Assembly: GCA_020860805.1 (NCBI GenBank) | Contig: JAJBTP010000016.1 | Coordinates: 1-8,121 of the forward strand | DNA: 8,121 bases | Reading direction: 5' to 3' | DNA from: Tannerellaceae bacterium | GTDB taxonomy: Bacteria; Bacteroidota; Bacteroidia; Bacteroidales; Tannerellaceae | Part shown: piece after piece, positions 1-6,719 of the stretch | How the letters are laid out: the number at the start of each line of letters is the position of its first letter | Position numbering within the stretch: position 1 is the first letter of the stretch | Position numbers and translations under genes: made by a program | The notes under the pieces: generated by a model | Seen by the model: only the letters and a program-made list of their open reading frames with translations | The model's database searches: none | Told to the model about the DNA's origin: nothing

Positions 1-3000
1 TAATTACATCTCTATCAAACGTTTATGCGTAGGGATTTCATTGTGTTGCTTAGTAGCAGGAACACAAGCTGCGCCGGATTTCAGCGCAATGGATAGAAAA
101 TTTGATGTACAGCTCTCCGTTAATAATGCTACACTCAAATCAGTAGTAAACTCACTAAGGAAACAAACCGATATTGTTTTCTCTTATGATACTTCTCTTT
201 CATCAGAATCTGTAAATAACATATCTGTAAATGTAGAGAACGAAAATATTGAAACAATATTAAATCAGGTATTTAACGGCACAAACATCCAGTATAAAGT
301 AGACGGACAAATGGTTGTGCTTTATTCTAACAAACAGGCTGAACCCGCCAGAACGTCTGCCAAACAACAAGATACAAAAAGAATTACAGGTGTTATTACA
401 GATGATTTTGGTGATCCTGTAATTGGTGCAAACGTACTTGTAAAAGGAACCACTACCGGAACGATTACAGGACTTGACGGTGATTTCACGTTGGACGTTC
501 CTGAAAATGCAACATTAGTCGTTTCTTATATTGGTTACGTACAACAGGAAGTTTCTGTTGCAGGTAAAACCATTATCAACGTAACTTTAAATGAAGATAC
601 TCAAAAACTGGACGAAGTGGTCGTAACAGCGTTAGGTATTAAACGTCAGGCACGCTCTATCGGTTACTCTACAGCAACAGTTGGAGGAGACGAATTCACC
701 GAAGCACGTGATTTGAATATCGGTAATGCCCTTTCCGGTAAAGTAGCCGGTGTTAGTGTTGCCGGGAATGCAACAGGTGTGGGTGGTAGTAGCCGTATTA
801 CAATCCGTGGTAATGCGTCATTAACCGGAAACAACCAGCCTTTATATGTAATTGATGGTATTCCTTTTGATAATACCAACATCGGAAACGCCGGACAATG
901 GGGTGGTATGGATATGGGTGATGGTTTGAACGCAATTAACCCGGATGATATCGCTGAAGTCCAGGTATTGAAAGGTGCTGCAGCATCTGCTCTTTACGGA
1001 TATCGCGGAGGCAACGGTGCTATCCTTATCACAACTAAAACCGGAACACAGAAAGGGGTTAATATTGAATTTAACAACAACCTTACTTTCAATCCTATAT
1101 ATGACTACAGAGATTATCAGGAAGTATATGGACAAGGAACAAAAGGGTTACGGCCCACTTCTGCAGCCAGTGCTAAAGAAACGTATTCGTCCAGCTGGGG
1201 TGAAGTAATGGGCGGTGGAAAAACAGCCGTTAACTTCCTGGGAGATGAATACGAATACACTATGAAAGATAACTGGAAAAATTTCTATCAGGTAGGTCTC
1301 ACAGAACAAGCCTCTTTAAGTGTAAGCGGTAAAAGTGACAATGTCACTTACCGTGTAGGGGTTTCAAACGTGTATGACAGATCAACCCTACCTAATTCCA
1401 GCTTAAGCCAGCAAGGTATCAATTTAAACACAACTTATGACATTACCTCAAAATTAAGCTTAACAGTAAATGCAAACTATGCATTTGATAAAGTAAAAGG
1501 AAGAGCAAACCTTTCTGACGGTAATGGTAACGTAAACGCTACATTATTATATTTGGCCAACTCTGCGGATGTTAGATGGATGGAACCCAGAGTAGATGGT
1601 GAAGGAAATGAGTTAATACCTGGTACCAGTGTATACTTCAATAACCCTTATTTCCTTCAGTATGAAAAAACCAACGAAACCAACCGTAACCGTCTGACCG
1701 GTGGTATGACTTTGAAATATGACATCTTTGACTGGTTATATATTCAGGGACAGGTGACACGTGACGGTTATAATCTGGAATTCCGCCAGGTACAACCTAT
1801 GGGAGCTGCTGCTGACCCGGGAGGTTATTTAAATGAGTATTCAAGAAACTTCTCAGAAGTGAATCTTAACTACTTAATTGGTTTCAATAAAAAAGTAGGT
1901 GATTTCTCTATTGGTGCTACATTAGGAGGTAACCGTCTTCGTAATATCTGGAAACAGTTTGGTACCAGCGGTAACATTAAATCATTCGTAGTGCCCGGAG
2001 GTAGTTGGAATGCAGGTAACGTAAGTGATAATTACTATGAAAAGAAATATGAAGAATATCGTGTAAATTCAGTATATGGTACTGCTGATTTCGGATATAA
2101 AGATTTCTTATTCTTAAACTTCACAGGACGTAATGACTGGTTCTCTACATTGAATCCGGATACAAACAGTTTCTTCTATCCTTCTGTTAGTTTAAGTTTC
2201 ATGTTTAGTGAAGCATTCGAACTTCCTGAATGGATTTATTCCGGTAAATTAAGAGCAGCATATGCATCTGCATCCAATGGGACAACACCTTATCAGACTG
2301 CTCTTTATTATACATTGGAAGACTACCAGTTATCAGGACAATCAGTAGGTAAAATCAGCAATAGCAATATACCTAATAAATACCTGAAACCGGTACGTAT
2401 TTCCGAATGGGAAGCTGGTTTAAATGTTCAGTTCTTACAAAACCGTTTAGGATTTGACCTGGCAGTTTATCAAAAGAAAACAACTGATGACATTGCTTTG
2501 GTTAGTACAAGTTCAGCATCAGGATATGAAAGTGCTATTATGAACGTAGGTGAAATCAGAAACCGTGGTGTCGAACTGATGGTACATGGAGTTCCTGTAA
2601 GAACCAAAGATTTCATGTGGAATTCGACTTTCAACTTTGCTTATAACAAAAGTAAAGTTCTTGACTTAGGAGGAGCCAGTGCCCTTACTATCGACGGAGC
2701 TGAGGCACGTAATGGTGGTGTGGTTATCAGCAACCGGGTAGGCGAGCCTTACGGACAGATTGTGGGTTACAAATATGCAACCGATGATAAAGGAAACAGA
2801 ATCTTTGATGAAGAAGGATATGCTGTTCGTTCGGATGAGAAAGAAGTTTTAGGAAATGGTGTATACAAATTCACCGGAGGTTTCAGAAATGATTTCAGTT
2901 ACAAGAACTGGTCACTTGGTTTCTTATTAGATTATAAATTCGGTGCTAAAATCTTCTCAGGAACAAACTTAAGCCTTTATTCAAGCGGTTTACATAAAGA

Positions 3001-3388
3001 AACACTGGCAGGTCGTGAAGATGGTATTGTAGGAGTAGGTATTAACGAAGTTACCGGAACAACAAATACAGTAAGAGTGGATGCACAGGATTACTGGGAT
3101 AAAGTAATAGAAAGAGAAATTGCTGAAGATTTTGTATATGATGCAAGTTTTATCAAATTAAGAGAACTTTCTGTAGGATATACTTTCCCATCTGCTATGT
3201 TGAAATCAACTAAAGTCATTAAATCTGTTACACTATCTCTGGTAGGACGTAATCTATGGACAATCATGAAACATACTCCAAACATTGATCCTGAATCATC
3301 TATCAACAATACAAATGGTCAGGGATTGGAATTGAATGGTTATCCAATTACAAGAAACATCGGATTCAATGTGAATGTAAAATTCTAA
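1..3388 (+). CDS. SusC/RagA-family TonB-dependent outer-membrane transporter with STN domain (5' partial)
   Basis: This is the outer-membrane channel of a SusCD nutrient-uptake complex, powered by TonB/ExbBD. The frame is open from base 2 to the stop at 3386-3388, giving 1128 visible residues; the start codon lies left of the window. Counting from base 2: residues 1-23 are the remainder of a signal peptide (Lys-Arg, then a hydrophobic run ending GTQA); about 33-108 is an STN domain; about 126-199 is a carboxypeptidase-D-regulatory-like beta domain (GVITDDFGDPVIGANV); 204-211 is the TonB box DEVVVTAL; the plug follows and contains the SusC signature NPDDIAEVQVLKGAAASALY (about 313-332); the rest is a beta-barrel ending in Phe. 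The STN domain is known in this family from transporters that signal to a FecR-like anti-sigma factor, so such control is inferred here. The SusD-family gene follows 13 bases downstream. The substrate is unknown. The family call is very secure. Confidence 0.96.
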   Translation, partial: NYISIKRLCVGISLCCLVAGTQAAPDFSAMDRKFDVQLSVNNATLKSVVNSLRKQTDIVFSYDTSLSSESVNNISVNVENENIETILNQVFNGTNIQYKVDGQMVVLYSNKQAEPARTSAKQQDTKRITGVITDDFGDPVIGANVLVKGTTTGTITGLDGDFTLDVPENATLVVSYIGYVQQEVSVAGKTIINVTLNEDTQKLDEVVVTALGIKRQARSIGYSTATVGGDEFTEARDLNIGNALSGKVAGVSVAGNATGVGGSSRITIRGNASLTGNNQPLYVIDGIPFDNTNIGNAGQWGGMDMGDGLNAINPDDIAEVQVLKGAAASALYGYRGGNGAILITTKTGTQKGVNIEFNNNLTFNPIYDYRDYQEVYGQGTKGLRPTSAASAKETYSSSWGEVMGGGKTAVNFLGDEYEYTMKDNWKNFYQVGLTEQASLSVSGKSDNVTYRVGVSNVYDRSTLPNSSLSQQGINLNTTYDITSKLSLTVNANYAFDKVKGRANLSDGNGNVNATLLYLANSADVRWMEPRVDGEGNELIPGTSVYFNNPYFLQYEKTNETNRNRLTGGMTLKYDIFDWLYIQGQVTRDGYNLEFRQVQPMGAAADPGGYLNEYSRNFSEVNLNYLIGFNKKVGDFSIGATLGGNRLRNIWKQFGTSGNIKSFVVPGGSWNAGNVSDNYYEKKYEEYRVNSVYGTADFGYKDFLFLNFTGRNDWFSTLNPDTNSFFYPSVSLSFMFSEAFELPEWIYSGKLRAAYASASNGTTPYQTALYYTLEDYQLSGQSVGKISNSNIPNKYLKPVRISEWEAGLNVQFLQNRLGFDLAVYQKKTTDDIALVSTSSASGYESAIMNVGEIRNRGVELMVHGVPVRTKDFMWNSTFNFAYNKSKVLDLGGASALTIDGAEARNGGVVISNRVGEPYGQIVGYKYATDDKGNRIFDEEGYAVRSDEKEVLGNGVYKFTGGFRNDFSYKNWSLGFLLDYKFGAKIFSGTNLSLYSSGLHKETLAGREDGIVGVGINEVTGTTNTVRVDAQDYWDKVIEREIAEDFVYDASFIKLRELSVGYTFPSAMLKSTKVIKSVTLSLVGRNLWTIMKHTPNIDPESSINNTNGQGLELNGYPITRNIGFNVNVKF

Positions 3389-3401
3389 ATAAACTTATCA
3401 G

Positions 3402-5081
3402 ATGAAACTAAAAAATAATATAATTGCAGCAGTAACATCAGGTTGCATGATGTTTGGATTATTTGGATGTTCCGACTTTGGAGACGTAAATAAAGATCCG
3501 GAAAACATTTCAAATGAGACCATGAGCTATACCTATGTATTTACGAATGTTCAGAAATACATGTATGGAACAGAATATGAAGTATGGAGAAATGCCATTA
3601 TTTACTGTACCAGTATGCTACAACAAACTGCATCGGTAAAAAGCTACTTCAACGGTGATAAATATACATACAGTGCAGGATATAACACAGCCTATTGGGA
3701 CAGACATTATCCGAACAGTATTCGTTACATTGTAGATGTAATCAATGCCTGGGAAGACAATGATGAGTATTATCTGGATCTTCAGATGATGCGTGTCATG
3801 AGAGTATTAATGCTCCAGCGTATGACAGATATGTATGGCGATATTCCTTATAGTGAAGCCGGTCTTGGATTCTTAGATGATATTCAATATCCTAAATACG
3901 ATACCCAACAATCTATTTATCTGGATATGTTGAATGAACTCAAAGAAGCAGGTGAAATATTAGCTGCTGCCGAAAGAGCCGGAACAGAAAAAGGTGAAAT
4001 TGGCGATCATGACATCATGTACCAGGGAAGTATTACCAAATGGAGAAAATTCACTTATTCTTTAATGGTACGGGTAGCCATGCGTCTGAGTAAAGTTGAA
4101 CCCGAAACGGCAAGAACCTGGGTAAATACAGCTCTTAGCGGTGGTATTTTTGAAAACTATACAGATAGTGGTATTATTAAACATCCGGGAGCTGTAGAAA
4201 CTAATGATACCGGTGAACCTTATGCTAAAATTTTCTGTCATGAAGCACCGGATGATTACCGGATGGGTGAATTCTTTATCAACTTATTAAAAGATACGGA
4301 AGATCCTCGTCTGGAATATATTTCAACAGTTGTTAAATACCCAAGCTATAAATATAGTAGTGGCAACTGGGAACTGGGAAATACAGATCCTGCAGTACAG
4401 TTAGGTATGCCTAATGGATATGACCAAAGAGGAGACAGTTCACCTACAGATATCCGTAAAGCACCCAATTACCCATTCCCCGGACCAGACGAAGAATTTG
4501 TTGATGACAAAGGCGAAGTTCAACCTTATGATCCAAAAGATGAAGGTTACTGGGGTCTGGCTAAATATTCTGTAGCTAACCGGTCAACATTCTCGCATCC
4601 GGAATCTCCAAGTATGATTCTGACTCATTCTACTATACAACTGTTACTGGCTGAAGCAGCTTATCGCGGATGGATTTCAGGAAGTGCAGAAAGCTATTAT
4701 ATAGAAGGAGTAACAGCAGCTATGAAACAATTCAGTTTCTATGATGTAACAAGCAACGTTCCAAACATTACAGACGCTCAGATTAGTGACTATCTGGCCG
4801 CTAATCCATACAACACAGCGAATGCATTGGAACTTATCAATACACAGTATTATATTACCACCTTCTGTGATGCCTATGAAACATTTGCCAACTGGAGAAG
4901 ATCAGGTTACCCTGTATTAGTTCCTGTTGATTACGAAGGTAACGCAACCGGTGGAACTATTCCAAGAAGATTTACCTATCCAAGTTCGGAAACATCTTAT
5001 AATACTGCACATTATCAGGAAGCTATTAACAGACAAGGACCAGACAATATGACTACCAGAGTTTGGTGGGACGTTGAATAA
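3402..5081 (+). CDS. SusD-family outer-membrane lipoprotein (SusD-like_2 type)
   Basis: This is the surface lipoprotein that caps the SusC channel and helps capture the substrate. It has 559 residues. The ATG at 3402 gives a lipoprotein signal peptide with lipobox LFGC, lipidated Cys at residue 23, followed by an acidic SDFGD stretch that fits the Bacteroidota surface-export signal. Family-like motifs are DMYGDIPYSEAG (143-154), a helical stretch with ITKWRKFTYSLMVRVAMRLS (211-230), LLLAEAAYRGW (414-424), FANWRRSGYP (495-504), IPRRFTYPSSE (520-530) and a C-terminal TTRVWWD. These resemble the SusD-like_2 branch rather than classical starch SusD, a judgement made from memory of the family. The gene lies 13 bases after the transporter stop with no promoter-like sequence between, so the two are probably cotranscribed. 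It is the last gene of the operon, with a strong hairpin 29 bases after the stop. The sequence does not reveal the ligand. Confidence 0.94.
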   Translation: MKLKNNIIAAVTSGCMMFGLFGCSDFGDVNKDPENISNETMSYTYVFTNVQKYMYGTEYEVWRNAIIYCTSMLQQTASVKSYFNGDKYTYSAGYNTAYWDRHYPNSIRYIVDVINAWEDNDEYYLDLQMMRVMRVLMLQRMTDMYGDIPYSEAGLGFLDDIQYPKYDTQQSIYLDMLNELKEAGEILAAAERAGTEKGEIGDHDIMYQGSITKWRKFTYSLMVRVAMRLSKVEPETARTWVNTALSGGIFENYTDSGIIKHPGAVETNDTGEPYAKIFCHEAPDDYRMGEFFINLLKDTEDPRLEYISTVVKYPSYKYSSGNWELGNTDPAVQLGMPNGYDQRGDSSPTDIRKAPNYPFPGPDEEFVDDKGEVQPYDPKDEGYWGLAKYSVANRSTFSHPESPSMILTHSTIQLLLAEAAYRGWISGSAESYYIEGVTAAMKQFSFYDVTSNVPNITDAQISDYLAANPYNTANALELINTQYYITTFCDAYETFANWRRSGYPVLVPVDYEGNATGGTIPRRFTYPSSETSYNTAHYQEAINRQGPDNMTTRVWWDVE

Positions 5082-5110
5082 TTATTATTTTTCTTTCTAA
5101 GGTTAACACA

Positions 5111-5141
5111 AAACCCGGTAAAGTTTATCTTTACCGGGTTT
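5111..5141. terminator. Bidirectional intrinsic-type terminator between SusD-family gene and kdsB
   Basis: A perfect 13-bp inverted repeat (AAACCCGGTAAAG, 5-base loop TTTAT, CTTTACCGGGTTT) sits between two convergent genes. The GC-rich stem core is flanked by A on one side and T on the other, so each strand ends in a short T-run: TTTCTTTAT on plus, and TTTTGTGTT on minus. The T-tracts are modest. The hairpin begins 29 bases after the SusD-family stop and ends only 2 bases from the kdsB stop, which suits termination of both transcripts. Confidence 0.85.
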
Positions 5142-5143
5142 CT

Positions 5144-5896
5144 TTATCTGGAGCGCATAAATGCCAATGCTTTTTCCATATCTTCCGGAGTATCAATACC
5201 GATTGTTTCCTGTTCGGTAATACCGGCTTTAATCCGGTATCCATTCTCCAGCCAGCGTAATTGTTCGAGGCTTTCAACCAGTTCCAGAGAAGACTGAGGC
5301 AATTGAGTTATTTCGGCTAAAACATTCGCCCGGTAGCCATATAAACCGATATGTTTATAAAAAGTATGCTTCTTCAACCATTCCAAATGATTCTCACCCC
5401 TTACATACGGAATAACCGAACGGCTGAAATAAAGCGCTTCGCGGTTCTTATTTAAAACAACTTTCGGAGAATTCGGATTAAATAAATCCTTTTCAAAATC
5501 ATCCGTAGCCTTAAAAGGCTTCACCAATGTAGCAATATCAATTTCAGGACTACGAAAACAAGCCTTCAATGCTTCAATCTGTTCCTTCCGGATAAAAGGT
5601 TCATCCCCCTGAATATTAATAACCACATCAAACCCTTCGCCGGCTTTGGTAAAAGCCTCATAGCAACGGTCCGTACCACTCTTATGATCCGCAGAAGTCA
5701 TTACAACATTCCCACCGAAATGAAGAACAGCCTTTTCTATCCGTACATCGTCCGTAGCAACGATTACTTTATCCAGTACATCTTTCACTTGTTCATATAC
5801 CCGTTGAATCATGGGCTTACCATCCATATCAGCCAAAGGTTTCCCGGGAAAACGGGTAGAAGCATATCGGGCAGGAATAATACCTATAAATTGCAT
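5144..5896 (-). CDS. kdsB: 3-deoxy-manno-octulosonate cytidylyltransferase (CMP-KDO synthetase)
   Basis: This cytoplasmic enzyme activates KDO with CTP to CMP-KDO plus pyrophosphate (EC 2.7.7.38), the donor for the KDO residues of the LPS inner core. The product has 250 residues, the usual family length, and starts at an ATG (5894-5896). Visible motifs are the N-terminal nucleotide-binding loop IPARYASTRFPGKPL (7-21), DGKPMIQRVYEQ (25-36), ATDD (47-50), SGTDRCYEA (73-81), NIQGDEP (94-100), FSRSVIPYVR (157-166), HIGLYGYR (182-189), SLEQLRWLENGYRI (209-222) and GIDTPEDM (233-240). Asp98 and Asp235 fall where the family's metal-binding aspartates are expected. No catalytic motif looks damaged. 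It is a single minus-strand gene: its 3' side faces the SusD-family gene across a shared terminator, and its 5' side faces the AlbA_2 gene. A TTAGTAG-type tandem repeat begins 4 bases before its ATG, which may influence its leader. Confidence 0.97.
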   Translation of the reverse strand: MQFIGIIPARYASTRFPGKPLADMDGKPMIQRVYEQVKDVLDKVIVATDDVRIEKAVLHFGGNVVMTSADHKSGTDRCYEAFTKAGEGFDVVINIQGDEPFIRKEQIEALKACFRSPEIDIATLVKPFKATDDFEKDLFNPNSPKVVLNKNREALYFSRSVIPYVRGENHLEWLKKHTFYKHIGLYGYRANVLAEITQLPQSSLELVESLEQLRWLENGYRIKAGITEQETIGIDTPEDMEKALAFMRSR

Positions 5897-5900
5897 AATT

Positions 5901-5935
5901 TTAGTAGTTAGTAGTTAATAGATAGTAGTTAGTAA
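5901..5935. repeat. Degenerate heptanucleotide tandem repeat (TTAGTAG, 5 units) in the kdsB leader
   Basis: The 35 bases divide into five 7-base units: TTAGTAG, TTAGTAG, TTAATAG, ATAGTAG, TTAGTAA. The first two are identical and each of the other three differs by one base; a sixth unit (ATAATAT) has three changes. On the kdsB strand the unit reads CTACTAA and the array ends 4 bases before the ATG, where a ribosome-binding region would lie. A change of copy number would alter leader length but not the reading frame. Whether it varies between strains cannot be seen here. Confidence 0.8.
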
Positions 5936-5979
5936 ATAATATAAAACTCACTTTGTTTACTTTGCTTGTTTTTTAAAGT

Positions 5980-6002
5980 CCCCCTTTAGGGGGCGGAGGG
6001 GG
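5980..6002. repeat. C5/G5 hairpin with a second G-run (GC-rich intergenic element)
   Basis: In an otherwise AT-rich spacer, CCCCC-TTTA-GGGGG (5980-5993) forms a 5-bp hairpin and is followed by CGGA and another GGGGG (5998-6002). The single C-run can pair with either G-run, so two mutually exclusive hairpins are possible, and the G-rich strand could form a G-quadruplex. Similar C5/G5 motifs are, from memory, common as dispersed intergenic repeats in Bacteroidota genomes. It has no T-tract on either side that would make it an obvious terminator. Confidence 0.6.
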
Positions 6003-6034
6003 TTACCAACTACTCTCCACTAAATATTGTTATC

Positions 6035-6065
6035 TTGCCAAAGTTAGCTATTTATTTTAATTTTG
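6035..6065 (+). promoter_or_regulatory. Bacteroidales-type promoter for the AlbA_2 gene
   Basis: TTG at 6035-6037 is followed after 20 bases by TAATTTTG (6058-6065), a full match to the -7 consensus TAnnTTTG described for Bacteroides. Transcription would begin near 6071-6073, leaving a leader of about 12 bases before a GTG at 6084. The position also argues against a TTG at 6063 as the start codon, because that triplet is part of the -7 box. Confidence 0.6.
6039..6046 (-). promoter_or_regulatory. Candidate -7 element for kdsB (divergent, weak)
   Basis: On the minus strand these bases read TAACTTTG, a full match to TAnnTTTG. No TTG is found at the expected -33 distance, so the promoter is only half supported. 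If used, kdsB would have a leader of roughly 135 bases containing both the C5/G5 hairpin and the heptamer array. The element lies inside the spacer of the plus-strand promoter, so the two would compete for RNA polymerase. No better -7 match was seen closer to the kdsB ATG. Confidence 0.3.
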
Positions 6066-6083
6066 CATTTAAATCAGACCAAG

Positions 6084-6719
6084 GTGAAAAAGAGACATCC
6101 CATAGAACTACTCATACAGGAAGGCGAACATCAACAACTGGACTTCAAATTTGAAGTAAGTGACAGTAAAAAGATTGCCCGGACCTTAAGTGCATTTGCA
6201 AATACAGACGGCGGACGCCTACTGATCGGAGTAAAAGATAACGGCAATATATCCGGCGTACGAAGTGACGAAGAATATTATATGATAGAAGCCGCCTCAC
6301 AAATGTATACAAAACCAATAGTTCCCTTTACCGCAAACACATGGGATATGAACGGTAAAACCGTATTGGAAATTTATGTAGCACCCAGTCCGGATAAACC
6401 CCATATGGCTCCCTCCAAAGATAATTCCTATAAAGCTTTCATACGTGTAAAGGATGAAAATATACTGGCCAACGAAGTACTCGTGTTATACTGGAAGAAA
6501 AAACAAAAACCGGAAGGACGGTTAATACGAATCAGCAAACCGGTTGAGAAACTATATGAATACCTGGAACAACATCCTTATATACATCTCAGACAATTCT
6601 GCAAACTGGCACACATTAATTACTATACAGCCAGAAATATAATAAGCGATTTACTGGCTGTTGATTCACTGGCCTATCATATCATCGACAAACAAATCGT
6701 TTATCAGCGGGTTTCATAA
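6084..6719 (+). CDS. Schlafen/AlbA_2-domain putative DNA- or RNA-binding protein with C-terminal winged-helix-like region
   Basis: This encodes 211 residues from a GTG start. The frame is open back to a TAG at 6045, but no ATG lies upstream, and a TTG at 6063 overlaps the predicted -7 box, so GTG (MKKRHPIELL...) is preferred. Residues about 8-125 look like an AlbA_2/Schlafen fold: the opening EGEHQQLDFKFE (13-24) and the characteristic SAFANTDGGRLLIGV (36-50) followed by KDNGNISGV, then YKAFIRVKDEN (116-126). A Lys-rich linker (138-142) leads to a helical region of about 153-200 that resembles a winged helix-turn-helix. Family members are often annotated as ATP-binding or transcriptional regulators, but biochemical roles differ widely (regulators, nucleases, defence proteins), so no reaction is assigned. 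It is shorter than the common 400-500 residue AlbA_2 proteins. It is divergent from kdsB and overlaps the NfeD gene's 3' end by 16 bases. Confidence 0.85.
   Translation: MKKRHPIELLIQEGEHQQLDFKFEVSDSKKIARTLSAFANTDGGRLLIGVKDNGNISGVRSDEEYYMIEAASQMYTKPIVPFTANTWDMNGKTVLEIYVAPSPDKPHMAPSKDNSYKAFIRVKDENILANEVLVLYWKKKQKPEGRLIRISKPVEKLYEYLEQHPYIHLRQFCKLAHINYYTARNIISDLLAVDSLAYHIIDKQIVYQRVS

Larger units (their letters stand above)
5901..6023. repeat. Possible composite intergenic element with imperfect inverted ends
   Basis: The left 19 bases (5901-5919) match the reverse complement of 6005-6023 at 14 of 19 positions, with a seven-base identical core (AGTAGTT). The GC-rich C5/G5 hairpin lies between them. 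The arrangement resembles a degenerate small non-coding dispersed element about 123 bases long. No flanking target duplication was recognised and there is only one copy in the window, so its being a mobile element is an inference only. Confidence 0.35.

Noticed and set aside
664..882. Minus-strand open frame of 72 codons
   Set aside because: It lies wholly within the SusC-family coding region, shows no recognisable domain or export signal, and is explained by the opposite-strand reading of a strong gene.
842..1135. Minus-strand open frame of 97 codons
   Set aside because: It is antisense to the conserved SusC plug domain; the composition is that of a complement shadow with no family features.
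5901..5942. Short regularly repeated units as a CRISPR array
   Set aside because: The units are 7 bases long and directly adjacent, with no spacers; no cas genes are present.
5978..6004. The C5/G5 hairpin as a terminator
   Set aside because: The stem is only 5 bp and there is no T-run on either side; it also lies upstream of both flanking genes, not after their ends.
6701..6719. TTTAT ... ATAAA pairing at the convergent gene ends as a terminator
   Set aside because: The possible stem is short, A/T only and imperfect, and lies within coding sequence; too weak to call.
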